64,000 nucleotides of DNA from Marinicauda algicola (GTDB taxonomy: Bacteria; Pseudomonadota; Alphaproteobacteria; Caulobacterales; Maricaulaceae), in assembly GCF_017161425.1 (NCBI RefSeq), contig NZ_CP071057.1, positions 1,861,501-1,925,500 on the forward strand, read 5' to 3'. Of this stretch, positions 16,455 to 26,564 are shown piece by piece. The number at the start of each line of letters is the position of its first letter. Position 1 is the first letter of the stretch. Made by a program: the position numbers and the translations under genes. The notes under the pieces are model-generated. The model did not search any database. It saw nothing but the letters and a program-made list of their open reading frames with translations, and had not been told where the DNA came from.

Positions 16455-16486
16455 GCCCGGGACCGCGAGGTCCCGGGCCTTTTTTC
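16455..16486 (+). terminator. Rho-independent terminator of gcrA
   Basis: A perfect 10-bp stem (GCCCGGGACC / GGTCCCGGGC) with a GCGA loop is followed by CTTTTTTC. It sits 28 bp after the gcrA stop. The T-run reaches the last codon of the convergent Rieske gene. Confidence 0.9.
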
Positions 16487-17558
16487 AGCTTTTCCAGCGC
16501 AAGGTGGTCTCGCCCTTGACCGGGTTGTCGAAGCGGGCGGGATCGCCCCCGGCGTCGGCCCAGTTCTTCTTCATGCGGAAATACCATTTCGCCTGGGTAT
16601 CGGCGTCCGGGATGAGCATGAGGCGCGGATTGAAGCGCAGGCCCTCGTTCTGCTTTTCCACGATCACCCGGTCCTGGTTCAGGAAGGCCTTGCTGAATGC
16701 GACCATCAGCGGCTTGAAGACCTTCAGCACCGGATGATCCCAGTAGAGGAGCTGGGTCACTTCCGTGGTCTTCTCGTCGATCGGGGTGACCACGGTGAGC
16801 GAGGTCACGAAGTACTTGCCGACGCGGATGTACTCGGTACGCACGCCGGGAATGCGGAACACGATCTCGGTGACCGGCTTCCCGCCGAGCCATTTGTAGG
16901 CGAACGAATTGCTCGACGGAGGGTGGCTCTTCATAACCCAGCCGCGCTCGGCCGGAGCGAAGGTCTTTTCCTTCTCGTAGGTGGATTTCGAGGTGCGCCA
17001 GTACCAGGACTGGTGCACGTAGGGCCCGTGGGCCGGGTCCATCAGGCCGATGATCGCATTGTCGAGATGGCAGTCGAACTTCACGACATAGGTGAAGTTG
17101 GGGCTCGCCTCACCCGCGCCGGGCACCTCGGGCGGGCCGAACTCCGGCTCGGGCGCTTCCGACAGGGCCGCACCCTCCACGGGACCGGAGGCGATGAACA
17201 CCCAGACCAGCCCGTTGCGCTCGCGCACCGGGTAGCGGCGCACCCGGATCTTGGAGATGTCCATCTCCTGGCCCGAGACCAGGGAGGGGATGGCGGTACA
17301 ACGCCCTTCCGGGCCGAAGCGCCAGCCGTGATAGGGACATTCCACCTCGTTGCCGCCGGCGACCATGCGCCCGTAGGAGAGCGGAATGCCGCGGTGCGGG
17401 CAGATGTCGCGCAGGGCGAAGGCACGCCCCCCGGCGTCGCGGGCGAACAGGATGGGCTGGCCCATGATGATCTTGCGCACCGGCTTGCCGCGCTTCAATT
17501 GCGCGGCCGGCAGGCCGAGATACCAGATATCGGTGAGAAAGCCGGTCGAATCGAGCAT
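16485..17558 (-). CDS. Rieske-type aromatic ring-hydroxylating oxygenase, alpha subunit
   Basis: A 357-residue Rieske non-heme iron oxygenase. The [2Fe-2S] motif is CPHRG at residues 53-57 and CPYHGWRF at 74-81. The mononuclear iron ligands appear in DNAIIGLMDPAHGPYVH (the D...HxxxxH pattern). Length and organisation resemble oxygenases of the phenylpropionate/carnitine and vanillate group and similar enzymes of unknown substrate in Caulobacter relatives. No reductase or ferredoxin gene is adjacent, so electrons must come from elsewhere. The ATG at 17558 has no strong ribosome binding site. Substrate not predictable. Confidence 0.88.
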   Translation of the reverse strand: MLDSTGFLTDIWYLGLPAAQLKRGKPVRKIIMGQPILFARDAGGRAFALRDICPHRGIPLSYGRMVAGGNEVECPYHGWRFGPEGRCTAIPSLVSGQEMDISKIRVRRYPVRERNGLVWVFIASGPVEGAALSEAPEPEFGPPEVPGAGEASPNFTYVVKFDCHLDNAIIGLMDPAHGPYVHQSWYWRTSKSTYEKEKTFAPAERGWVMKSHPPSSNSFAYKWLGGKPVTEIVFRIPGVRTEYIRVGKYFVTSLTVVTPIDEKTTEVTQLLYWDHPVLKVFKPLMVAFSKAFLNQDRVIVEKQNEGLRFNPRLMLIPDADTQAKWYFRMKKNWADAGGDPARFDNPVKGETTLRWKS

Positions 17559-17633
17559 CGCGAAAAATCCGCTGAAACGGGAGGGACTTTGACTAACCCG
17601 TCCGGCGGCGGGTGGCCAGTGCGCCCTTTCGCC

Positions 17634-18320
17634 CTACTCCGCGTTCAGCGCATAACCCGCCGAGCGCACGGTGCGGATCGGGTCGGGTCCCTCCACCTTG
17701 CCGAGCGCCTTTCTGAGCCGGCCGATATGGACGTCGACCGTGCGGGCCTCGACATAGACGTCCGCGCCCCACACCGCGTCGAGCAGCTGCTCGCGCGAGA
17801 ACACGCGCCCGGGATGCTGCATCAGATAGTCCAGCAGGCGGAACTCAGTCGGCCCGAGATGGATCTCCTCGCTCTTGCGCAGCACGCGGTGCGACACCCG
17901 GTCGATCGTGATGTCGCCGTGCGTGACCTTGTCGTCGGCGAGACCGGGCCGGATCCGGCGCAGCACGGCGCGCACCCGGGCGAACAGCTCCTTCATCAGG
18001 AAGGGCTTGACGATGTAGTCGTCCGCGCCGGTGTCGAGGCCGCGGATGCGGTCGGCCTCCTCGCCGCGGGCGGTCAGCATGATGATGGGGATGTTGCGCG
18101 TCTCCTGCCGGCCGCGCAGGCGCCGGCAGACCTCGATGCCGGACACCTTGGGGAGCATCCAGTCGAGAAGGATCACGTCGGGCTGGCGCTCCTCGACCAG
18201 CATGATGGCCTCCTCGCCGTCCGCGGCGAGGGAGACCCGGAAGCCTTCCTTCTTGAGATTGTACTGAAGCAGCTCTGCAAGCGCGTCTTCGTCCTCGACG
18301 ACCAGAACGTGCGGCGTCAT
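17634..18320 (-). CDS. phoB: Phosphate regulon response regulator PhoB
   Basis: A 228-residue OmpR-family response regulator. The receiver domain (residues 1-120) has the acidic pair E9/D10, phosphorylation site D53 (VILLDWMLP) and Lys in YIVKPF. The C-terminal winged helix ends with VDVHIGRLRKAL and RTVRSAGYAL, as in PhoB. Phosphorylated PhoB activates pst and other low-phosphate genes. It is the last gene of the pstC-pstA-pstB-phoU-phoB unit, 14 bp behind phoU; its kinase PhoR is encoded at the upstream end of the block. Confidence 0.96.
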   Translation of the reverse strand: MTPHVLVVEDEDALAELLQYNLKKEGFRVSLAADGEEAIMLVEERQPDVILLDWMLPKVSGIEVCRRLRGRQETRNIPIIMLTARGEEADRIRGLDTGADDYIVKPFLMKELFARVRAVLRRIRPGLADDKVTHGDITIDRVSHRVLRKSEEIHLGPTEFRLLDYLMQHPGRVFSREQLLDAVWGADVYVEARTVDVHIGRLRKALGKVEGPDPIRTVRSAGYALNAE

Positions 18321-18334
18321 CTCCCCCGGTCCTT

Positions 18335-19045
18335 CTATTCAGGCAGTTCCGGCCGCGGGCCGCGCGGGCGTTCGCCCTTCAGCTCGGTACCGGTGACCGC
18401 ATAGTGGATTTCCTCGGCAATGTTGGTGGCGTGATCGCCAATCCGTTCCAGGTTCTTGGCGATGAAGAGCAGGTGCGCGCCAGGACCGACCAGCGCCTTG
18501 TCCTCCATCATCTGGGCGATGACGTCGCGGAACAGGGCGTTGTAGTGCTCGTCCACGTCCTCGTCGCGCTCCCAGACGCCGACCGCGTGCTTGATCTCGC
18601 CGCTGGCATAGGCGTCGAGCACCTGGCGCAGATGGCCCTGCACCAGCAGGCCCATGCGCTCCACGGCCGGGGTGGCGGGCAGCGGATCGGTCTTGTTGAG
18701 CACCTTGGTGCGCCGCGCGGTCGACTTGGCGAGATCGCCGATGCGTTCCAGGTCGGACACGATCTTCAGCGCCGCGATGACGATCCTGAGATCGCTCGCC
18801 ATGGGCTGGCGCAGGGCGAGCAGGCGCACGATCTGCTTCTCGATCTCGCGCTGCATCGCATCGATGCGCGCATCGCCCTCGACGACCTTGGCAGCCAGCT
18901 CGGCATCCCGGTTGAGCACCGCCTCCATGGCGCGCGAAACGGCGTCCTCGGCGAGACCGCCCATGCTTGAGACGTCCGCGGTCAGCTTCTCCAGCTCCTC
19001 GGAGAAGGCCTTCACGGTATGCTGGTGCTTGCTCAGTTCGTTCAT
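18335..19045 (-). CDS. phoU: Phosphate signalling protein PhoU
   Basis: A 236-residue PhoU with two repeated three-helix bundles. The metal-binding motifs of each half are seen as E(x)DARIDAMQREIE and EDVDEHYNALFRD. PhoU links the Pst transporter to PhoR and restrains signalling when phosphate is plentiful. The acidic C-terminal tail is a little longer than in Escherichia coli. It lies 55 bp behind pstB and 14 bp ahead of phoB. Confidence 0.96.
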   Translation of the reverse strand: MNELSKHQHTVKAFSEELEKLTADVSSMGGLAEDAVSRAMEAVLNRDAELAAKVVEGDARIDAMQREIEKQIVRLLALRQPMASDLRIVIAALKIVSDLERIGDLAKSTARRTKVLNKTDPLPATPAVERMGLLVQGHLRQVLDAYASGEIKHAVGVWERDEDVDEHYNALFRDVIAQMMEDKALVGPGAHLLFIAKNLERIGDHATNIAEEIHYAVTGTELKGERPRGPRPELPE

Positions 19046-19100
19046 GGCGAACGCTTTCTGTTGTCATTGGCCGCGTTTCTGGCGCGCGGCTCGGGTGTGA

Positions 19101-19924
<824 letters not shown>

Positions 19925-19931
<7 letters not shown>

Positions 19932-21667
19932 CTCCGTTCGAAGCGGCGGCGCAGATAGATCGCGACCGCATTGAAGAGCACCATGAGGACGAGCAGGATC
20001 AGGATCGCCGCAGCGGTCTTGGCCTCGAAGGCGCGCTCCGCGCCGCTCGACCAGAGGAAGATCTGGACCGGCATCACCGTCGCCGGCTCGGTCAGCCCGC
20101 TCATGCCGAGCGTCGGGGGGTCGGCGATGAAGGCGACCATGCCGATCATCAGGAGCGGCGCGGTCTCCCCCAGCGCCTGGGCCAGGCCGATGATCGAGCC
20201 GGTCATGATGCCGGGCATCGCCATCGGCAGCACGTGGGCGAACACCGCCTGGGTGCGCGAGGCCCCGACGCCGAGCGCGGCTTCCCGGATCGAGGGGGGC
20301 ACGGCCTTGAGCGCCGCTCTCGAAGAGATGATGACGGTGGGCAGCGTCATCAAGGCCAGCACGAAGCCGCCGACCAGCGGGGCCGATCGCGGCATGCCGA
20401 ACAGATTGATGAAGACTGCAAGGCCCAGCAGGCCGAAGACGATGGAAGGCACTGCGGCGAGGTTGTTGATGTTGACCTCGATGAGATCGGTGAAGCGGTT
20501 CTTCGGCGCGAACTCTTCCAGATAGATCGCCGTGCCGACCCCTACGGGGACCGCCATCAGCATGGTCACGATCATCGTCAGTACCGAGCCGATGATCGCG
20601 CCGCGCACGCCGGCGAGCTCGGGCTCCCGGCTGTCGGCGTTGGTGAAGAGCAGCCAGTTGGGTCCGCTCGTGACCAGGCCGCGCTCCTCGAGCACACGTG
20701 TCCACACGATCTGCGCATCGGAGATGCGCCGGCCGGCCGGCGGCGTCTCGAGACGCCATTCGGTCCAGCTGGACAGGGTACCGGCGGCGTCCGGCGCGAT
20801 CAGCACCGTGCCTTCGGCCGTGCGGCCTCCATCGAAGATGCGTTCGATCTTAACCACCCCGTCGCCGGCACGCACCATGAGGCTCGCCATCTGCGGGCCC
20901 AGCGCGATTTCCGCGCCCTCTTCGAGGCGCGCGCGCAGGGCCTCGGCCTCGACGCGGGCGCGTTCGGCCTCGGCCTGCGCGGCGGCGCGCTCGTCCTCTG
21001 TGACGGCGGCCTCGGCCCGGGCCGCGGCATCTCTCGCGCGCGCCTCGGCCGCTTCGGCGGCCGCCACGATGTCCTCGCGCAGCCCGGCGAGGAAGGGCTC
21101 GAAGACCGGCGCCTGTGCAGTCAGCGTGGCGTCGCCGCCGTCCAGGACGAGTTCGATCGGTGTCTGGTGCCCGATGAAGCGCTCGCCCGTCGTCAGACCC
21201 TTCAGATAGAGGTCCGCATCGTCGGAGATCGGCATCGAGAACTCGATCGTCTCTCCGACGAGATCGGGATTCTCCACCACCTGGCGCAGCAGCGTCGCGG
21301 CATTCACGGCCGTGTAGAGGCCGAACAGCTCGCGCAGCTCGCTGCGCCCCGTGACGGAAGGAAACTGGTCCTGCAGGGACAGCTGCAGCAGGCGATTATA
21401 GCTGCCCGCGCGCAGGGACTGTTCGCTGCGATCTCCCTGCGGGTCGGCCATCTCCTCCTGGATCGTCACCGGCAGGGTGAGCGTGTACTGCGTGAAGGCG
21501 GGGATGGCCTGCAGCACGATCGAACCGATCAGCACGACGAGAAAGACGACGGCGAGCGCGATCGCGCCGATGCCATAGGCCTGGAATCGCCGCTCTGCCC
21601 GGTGGCGGCGGGCGAGGCGGCGCTCGACGGCGGCGCGGATCGAGCTCTGGTCGGGCGCGTCAGTCAT
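19925..21667 (-). CDS. pstA: Phosphate ABC transporter permease PstA, extended form
   Basis: A 580-residue PstA, about twice the usual 280-300. One membrane helix near residues 27-50 is followed by a periplasmic region of about 300 residues (DUF3333-like in Alphaproteobacteria). That region includes an Ala/Glu/Arg-rich stretch at about residues 200-245 that should form a coiled coil. The canonical permease half follows, with the EAA-type loop near [20 protein letters not shown]. It forms the channel with PstC. Its start overlaps the pstC stop by 8 bp, and it overlaps pstB downstream. Confidence 0.95.
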
Positions 21668-23354
21668 ATTTTTCCCGGTAACGCTGCACCACGCGCAGGG
21701 CGATGATGTTGAGGATGAGGGTGAGCACGAAGAGCACGAGGCCGAGCGCGAAGGCCGAGAGGGTCTTCGGACTGTCGAATTCCTGGTCGCCGGTCAGCAG
21801 CATGACGATCTGCACGGTGATCGTGGTCACGCTCTCGAGCGGGTTCGCGGTCAGGTTGGCGCCCTGGCCGGCGGCCATCACCACGATCATGGTTTCTCCG
21901 ACCGCACGCGAAATCGCCAGCAGCACCGCGCCGACGATGCCAGGCAGGGCGGCCGGCATCACCACCTGGCGCACGGTCTCCGACTTGGTGGCGCCCATCG
22001 CATAGGCCCCGTCTCGCAGGGACTGGGGCACCGCGTTGATGACGTCGTCGGCGAGCGATGAGACGAAGGGGATGATCATCACGCCCATCACCAGACCGGC
22101 CGCGAGCGCGCTCTGGGTGACCGCGTCCTCGTAGCCGAGGAAGAGCAGCGCGTCGCGCAGGAGCGGCCCGACGGTGAGGAGCGCGAAGAAGCCGTAGACC
22201 ACCGTGGGGATGCCGGCGAGAATCTCGAGGACGGGCTTGGCCCAGGCGCGCAGGCCCGGCCCGGCGTATTCGGACAGGTAGATAGCCGCGAACAGGCCGA
22301 CCGGAACGGCCACGATCATCGCGATGAGGGTGATCAGGGCCGTGCCGGCGAACAGCGGCACCGCGCCGAAGGCGCCGGACTGGCCGATCTGGCCCTCGCG
22401 GATCGCGATCTGCGGGCTCCACTGCGTGCCGAACAGGAACTCGGTGACGCGCCAGTCGATGGCGGAAAAGAAGCGAATCGACTCGAACAGCAGGGACAGG
22501 ACGATTCCGACCGTCGTCGCCACGGCAATCACCGAGGCGCACAGGAGCACGAAGGAGATCGCCCGCTCGACGCGGTTGCGCGCGCGGAAGCTCGCCGAGA
22601 CGCGGCCGCGGGCATAGCTGAGCCCGCCGATCGCGATGGCGAGCGCCCCCAGTCCGATGGCATACTTGAACAGTTGCTCGTAAGGGCGCAGCGCGCTGGC
22701 GAGCGCGCGGACCTCCGGGGTGTCCTGGCTTGCCACCCCTTCCTCGAAGGCCAGTGCGCGTGCATCCCGGACCATGACCTGCCGTCGCTCCGGACCGAGA
22801 CGCTCGTAGAGGAAGCCGGCGCGCGCGGACGCGTCTTCAGCACTTTCCAGCACGGTCTGCGCAAGCGCCTCGCGCCGCGCCTCGATCTCCGCTGCGAGCG
22901 CGTTCGCCTGCGAGGATGCCGCCGACAGGCGTTCGGCCGGGGCCTGCGCCGGGAAGCCTGCCTCGGCAGCAAGCATCTGCCGCCCGTCCGCGAGCGCCTC
23001 CTCGGCGCGCCCGGCCTGACCGCGCATGCTGGCGAGTTCCGCCTGCAGCGCGGCAATCTGCTCGTCCTGGCCGATCTCCTGCTCGTAGCGCGCCTCGAGC
23101 GGTGCGGCGGCGCGCTGCAGTTCGGACAGGGCGAGGGAATTGACGAGATCGGCGCCGAACATGCCGTAGAGCGTGAGCAGCAGGAAGGCCGGCGCGCCGG
23201 TCCACAGGGCGATGTAATAGCCGTAATAGCTCGGCAGGGAGTGCAGCCGGGCCGGGCGCCCTTCGCTCACGGCGAGCGCGCGCCGGCGCCCGACGAGAAA
23301 GCCGACGGCGGTCAGGACCAGCAAGATCAGCGCGGTGAACAGGGATACCTGCAT
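21660..23354 (-). CDS. pstC: Phosphate ABC transporter permease PstC, extended form
   Basis: A PstC of 564 residues from the preferred ATG at 23354 (582 from an upstream in-frame start). The chosen start puts the first hydrophobic helix (MQVSLFTALILLVLTAVGFL) at the N-terminus. A long periplasmic or coiled-coil insert (about residues 80-215, rich in Ala, Glu, Gln) precedes the permease domain, whose EAA-type loop is near DGAYAMGATKSETVRQVVMP. The gene heads the pst operon. No pstS gene is present here, so the binding protein must be encoded elsewhere. PhoB-like half-sites lie about 100-165 bp upstream. Confidence 0.94.
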   Translation of the reverse strand: MQVSLFTALILLVLTAVGFLVGRRRALAVSEGRPARLHSLPSYYGYYIALWTGAPAFLLLTLYGMFGADLVNSLALSELQRAAAPLEARYEQEIGQDEQIAALQAELASMRGQAGRAEEALADGRQMLAAEAGFPAQAPAERLSAASSQANALAAEIEARREALAQTVLESAEDASARAGFLYERLGPERRQVMVRDARALAFEEGVASQDTPEVRALASALRPYEQLFKYAIGLGALAIAIGGLSYARGRVSASFRARNRVERAISFVLLCASVIAVATTVGIVLSLLFESIRFFSAIDWRVTEFLFGTQWSPQIAIREGQIGQSGAFGAVPLFAGTALITLIAMIVAVPVGLFAAIYLSEYAGPGLRAWAKPVLEILAGIPTVVYGFFALLTVGPLLRDALLFLGYEDAVTQSALAAGLVMGVMIIPFVSSLADDVINAVPQSLRDGAYAMGATKSETVRQVVMPAALPGIVGAVLLAISRAVGETMIVVMAAGQGANLTANPLESVTTITVQIVMLLTGDQEFDSPKTLSAFALGLVLFVLTLILNIIALRVVQRYREKYD

Positions 23355-23456
23355 GAATCGTCCGAATGCGTCGCGATCGGGAACCGCGCCTGCATGCCCA
23401 CGGGACATCCACGCGCAGGGGGCCCTTTCGGGCGCGGCGGACCATGAAGAGGATCG

Positions 23457-23518
23457 GCTTACGAAATATGACAGGTCTGCTACGGTTTTGTGACACCCGC
23501 GGGCCTGTCTGGTGACAG
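23457..23518 (-). promoter_or_regulatory. Array of PhoB-like half-sites upstream of pstC
   Basis: On the minus strand, three strong half-sites CTGTCAC, GTGTCAC and CTGTCAT begin exactly 22 bp apart (plus-strand starts 23512, 23490, 23468). Each is followed by a 4-nt spacer (CAGA, AAAA, ATTT) and a degenerate 7-mer, which gives a continuous 11-bp period. This matches Pho-box architecture (7-bp repeats, 4-bp spacers). The first half-site touches the end of phoR. Confidence 0.7.
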
Positions 23519-23519
23519 C

Positions 23520-24953
23520 CTATTCCGCCGCCTCGCCCCTGCCGGGCTCACGCGATGCGGTGTCGCCCGTCTGCGCCGCCTGCCGCATCGGGAAGAAGAC
23601 CGAGAAGACCGAGCCCTTCTCCGGTGCGCTTTCCACAGTGAAGCCGCCGCGGTGGCGCGTCACGATATGCTTGACGATGGCAAGGCCAAGCCCGGTGCCG
23701 GAGGTGGGGCTGCTCTTCTGTCCGCCGACTCGGAAGAAGCGCTCCGACAGGCGCGGCAGGTAGCGCCTGTCGATTCCCTTGCCCCGGTCCTGGACACGCA
23801 CGACGCCGTAGCGCGAATCGGTGCTCAGCGGCGGCGCGGCGATGGTCAGCCGGCCGGACTCATCCGATATCCGCGTCTCGGCGTGTTCCGAAGCGTCGCG
23901 CGTCAGCCCGCCGTGAACGCTGATACACACCCGGCCAGCGTCCTCGGAATACTTCAAGGCGTTCTCCACCAGGTTCTCGATCACCTCGTAGAGCTGGTCG
24001 CGCTCGCCCTGCACCAGGACCGGTCCGTCGGGCCGGCGCAGTTCGAGCGAGATGCCGCGCGGCTCGGCCACGGGGGACAGCGCATTGACGACCTCGCGCG
24101 CGAGTTCGGCGAGATCGGCCTCCCCGGACGGGGCGAGGTGCTCGTTCATCTCCACCCGGCTCAGCGACAGGAGATCGTCGATCAGCCGGCGCATCCGCTC
24201 GGTCTGATCGTACATGATGGACAGGAAGCGCTCCTGCGCGTCCGGGTCCTCACGCGCCGGCCCGCGCAGCGTCTCGATGAACCCCGAAAGCGAGGCGAGC
24301 GGCGTCCTCAGTTCGTGGCTCGCATTGGCGAGGAAGTCGGCGCGCATGCGTTCGGCGCGCTTGGAGGACGTATCGTCGGCCAGCACCAGCATGGCCCGCC
24401 ACGGCATCGGTCCGGGCAGGTCGAGGCGGATCGGCTCGACGAAGGCGCGCACATGGCTCTCGATCGGGGCCAGGGTGGAATATTCCACCGACTGGCCCTT
24501 TTCCCCGCGCAGCGCGGCGCTCACCGCCTCGAGAACACGCGGCTGACGCAGGCTCGCCGAGAGCAGGCCGCCTTCCGCGCCCAGGCCGAGGAACGCGCGC
24601 GCCGCCGGGTTGGCCCGCTCGATGCGCCCGCCCACCCCGATCAACAGGACCGGCACGGATATGCGCTCGAGCATCAGCTCGGCGACCTCCGCGCCGGCCG
24701 GGCGCATCGGCCGGACGGCCGCCGGTTCGACCTGCGGCTGGGCGGAGGTGATCGCGGTCAGGTAATAGACGAAGGCAAGCGCCGCGAGCGCCAGGGAAGC
24801 CCCGAAAAACGGGGCGAAGTCGATCGTGCCCGCCGCGAGCAGCACGGCAAGGATCAGCACCCCCAGCCCGCAGGTCGCCGCGACATCCCGACGCCGCGGC
24901 CGGTCGGGCGGCGGCTTGGACCAGTGCGAAGCCTTGTCTCGAGTTGATGCCAT
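23520..24953 (-). CDS. phoR: Phosphate regulon sensor kinase PhoR
   Basis: A histidine kinase of 477 residues from the ATG at 24953. Two membrane helices near residues 25-65 are followed by a PAS-like domain (about 90-190), the H-box FLANASHELRTPL, the N-box VIENLVENALKYS, and the G1/G2 motifs DRGKGID and GTGLGLAIVKH. It would phosphorylate PhoB when phosphate is scarce. The upstream 16 in-frame codons look like promoter sequence. It heads the phosphate block, divergent from an RND efflux operon, with a separate Pho-like motif in the shared upstream region. Confidence 0.93.
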   Translation of the reverse strand: MASTRDKASHWSKPPPDRPRRRDVAATCGLGVLILAVLLAAGTIDFAPFFGASLALAALAFVYYLTAITSAQPQVEPAAVRPMRPAGAEVAELMLERISVPVLLIGVGGRIERANPAARAFLGLGAEGGLLSASLRQPRVLEAVSAALRGEKGQSVEYSTLAPIESHVRAFVEPIRLDLPGPMPWRAMLVLADDTSSKRAERMRADFLANASHELRTPLASLSGFIETLRGPAREDPDAQERFLSIMYDQTERMRRLIDDLLSLSRVEMNEHLAPSGEADLAELAREVVNALSPVAEPRGISLELRRPDGPVLVQGERDQLYEVIENLVENALKYSEDAGRVCISVHGGLTRDASEHAETRISDESGRLTIAAPPLSTDSRYGVVRVQDRGKGIDRRYLPRLSERFFRVGGQKSSPTSGTGLGLAIVKHIVTRHRGGFTVESAPEKGSVFSVFFPMRQAAQTGDTASREPGRGEAAE

Positions 24954-24994
24954 GAACGGTAGATAACATGTGTTCATGACGGCGCGGTATGGGG

Positions 24995-25012
24995 TTGTCA
25001 CATTTCCACACT
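24995..25012 (+). promoter_or_regulatory. Candidate Pho-box-like site between phoR and the RND operon
   Basis: TTGTCAC-ATTT-CCACACT: a 7-4-7 arrangement with a TGTCAC first half and the same ATTT spacer as the last pstC site. It lies about 45 bp upstream of the phoR start, on the opposite strand to phoR. A single site, so weak on its own. Confidence 0.35.
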
Positions 25013-25138
25013 GCCAAGATGAATTTTCTGTAATTCGAGAGATTTTTAGCGTTTTTCGATAAAAGTTTGTTGACTTTCGGGATTGCCGCGATAGGGTCGG
25101 CGACGGTCGATTAAGAAAACAACATAAAGGAGAGGCCC

Positions 25139-26521
25139 TTGCTCCGGCAGAGTCTGCTCATAACTGCGTCCCTCACCCTCGCCGCCTGTGCCGGGGTGCC
25201 CGATCTCGCACAACCGCCTGTGCTCGATGCACCGGGCGAGTTCCGGTCCGAGCCGGAGCAGGCGCTGCCCGCGCCCGGCGACTGGGTTGCCGGATTCGGC
25301 GACCCTGCGCTCACCGCGCTCATCGCCGAGGCACTCGCCGCCAATCCAACGGTGGAGGCTGCCGAGGCAAGCCTGGCGGCGGCACGCGCCTCCGCACGCG
25401 CCGCCGGAGCGAGCCGTCTGCCCTCGGTCGAGGCGAGCTCGGGCGCGAGCGCCAGCGATACCCCGACCGGCTCGAGAGAGACATACAGCCTCGGGCTGAA
25501 CCTCTCCTGGCAGGTCGACGTCTGGGGCCGGCTGACCGACCAGGCGCGCGCCGGCGCGCTCGGCGCCGAGGCCGCCGCGGCCGATCTGTACGGCGCGCGG
25601 CTGACCATCGCCGGCGCCACCGTGAAGAGCTGGTTCGCCCTCATCGAGGCGCGCGAGCAGACCGAACTCGCCCAGCGCGATGTCGACACGCGCACCCGGC
25701 AGCTGGAAATCGTCCAGCGCCGCTTCGAACGGGGCGTGGCACGCTCCTCCGACGTGAGAACGGCCCGCTCGGCGCTGGCCATTTCCCAGGCGACGCTCGC
25801 CAGCCGCGAACGCTTCGAGGCCGCCTCCGCGCGCGCGCTCGAAGCCCTGCTCGGGCGCTATCCGGGCAACACCATTTCCCATGCCGGGAGCCTGCCGCAG
25901 CTGGCACCGCTGCCCGAGCCCGGCACGCCGCAGACCCTGATCGAACGCCGGCCCGACATCGTCGCCGCCGAGGCGCGCCTGGCCGCCGCCGGCTACTCGG
26001 CCTCCGCCGCGCGCAAGGCGCTCTATCCGGGCCTGTCGATCGGCGGCGGGGCGTCGAACCAGGTCTCCGACGCCGGCGACCTGCTCGATCCCGATTTCCT
26101 CGTCGAGACCGTCTCGGCCTCGATCCTCGCGCCGATCTTCCGCGGCGGCGCCCTGCGTGCCGAGCGCGACCGCACCGAGGCCGTCGCCCGCCAGCTTGCC
26201 GCCCGCTATGTCGATACCGCGCTGACCGCGCTGCGCGAGGCCGAGGATGCGATCCATGCCGACCACACGCTGGAGCAGCGCGTGGAGGCCCTGATCGTCG
26301 CCCAGAGCGAGGCCCGGGCCGCGCTCGACCTGGTCGAGCGCCAGTATGCCAGCGGCGTCGCCACGATCTTCGAGCTGATCGACGCGCAGACGCGCCTCAT
26401 CAATGCCGAAGCCCAGCTGATCACGGCCCGGCGCGAGCGCGCCGCCAACCGGGTCGATCTCCATCTCGCCATCGCCGGGGACTTCGCCGCCGGCGGCGGC
26501 ATCACCGGCGCCAGCAACTAG
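25139..26521 (+). CDS. RND efflux outer-membrane lipoprotein (NodT/OprM family)
   Basis: A 460-residue outer-membrane efflux protein of the TolC/OprM group. The signal peptide ends in the lipobox LAACAG (Cys17), so it is a lipoprotein. Two repeated OEP domains follow, with long Ala/Glu/Arg-rich helices (EAAEASLAAARASARAAGAS) and beta strands. It forms the outer-membrane exit duct of the pump encoded with the next two genes. The start is TTG at 25139 behind AAAGGAGAGG. It is the first gene of the operon, 43 bp before the adaptor. Confidence 0.92.
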   Translation: MLRQSLLITASLTLAACAGVPDLAQPPVLDAPGEFRSEPEQALPAPGDWVAGFGDPALTALIAEALAANPTVEAAEASLAAARASARAAGASRLPSVEASSGASASDTPTGSRETYSLGLNLSWQVDVWGRLTDQARAGALGAEAAAADLYGARLTIAGATVKSWFALIEAREQTELAQRDVDTRTRQLEIVQRRFERGVARSSDVRTARSALAISQATLASRERFEAASARALEALLGRYPGNTISHAGSLPQLAPLPEPGTPQTLIERRPDIVAAEARLAAAGYSASAARKALYPGLSIGGGASNQVSDAGDLLDPDFLVETVSASILAPIFRGGALRAERDRTEAVARQLAARYVDTALTALREAEDAIHADHTLEQRVEALIVAQSEARAALDLVERQYASGVATIFELIDAQTRLINAEAQLITARRERAANRVDLHLAIAGDFAAGGGITGASN

Positions 26522-26564
26522 AACGCCTGCAGAGCGAATACAGAAAAAAGAAACGAGGTTGGTC

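Noticed and set aside
25068-25095. A sigma-70 promoter (TTGACT ... GATAGG) before the RND operon
   Set aside because: The spacing between the hexamers is 14 bp, too short for a standard promoter. The real promoter is probably nearby, but I could not identify it.
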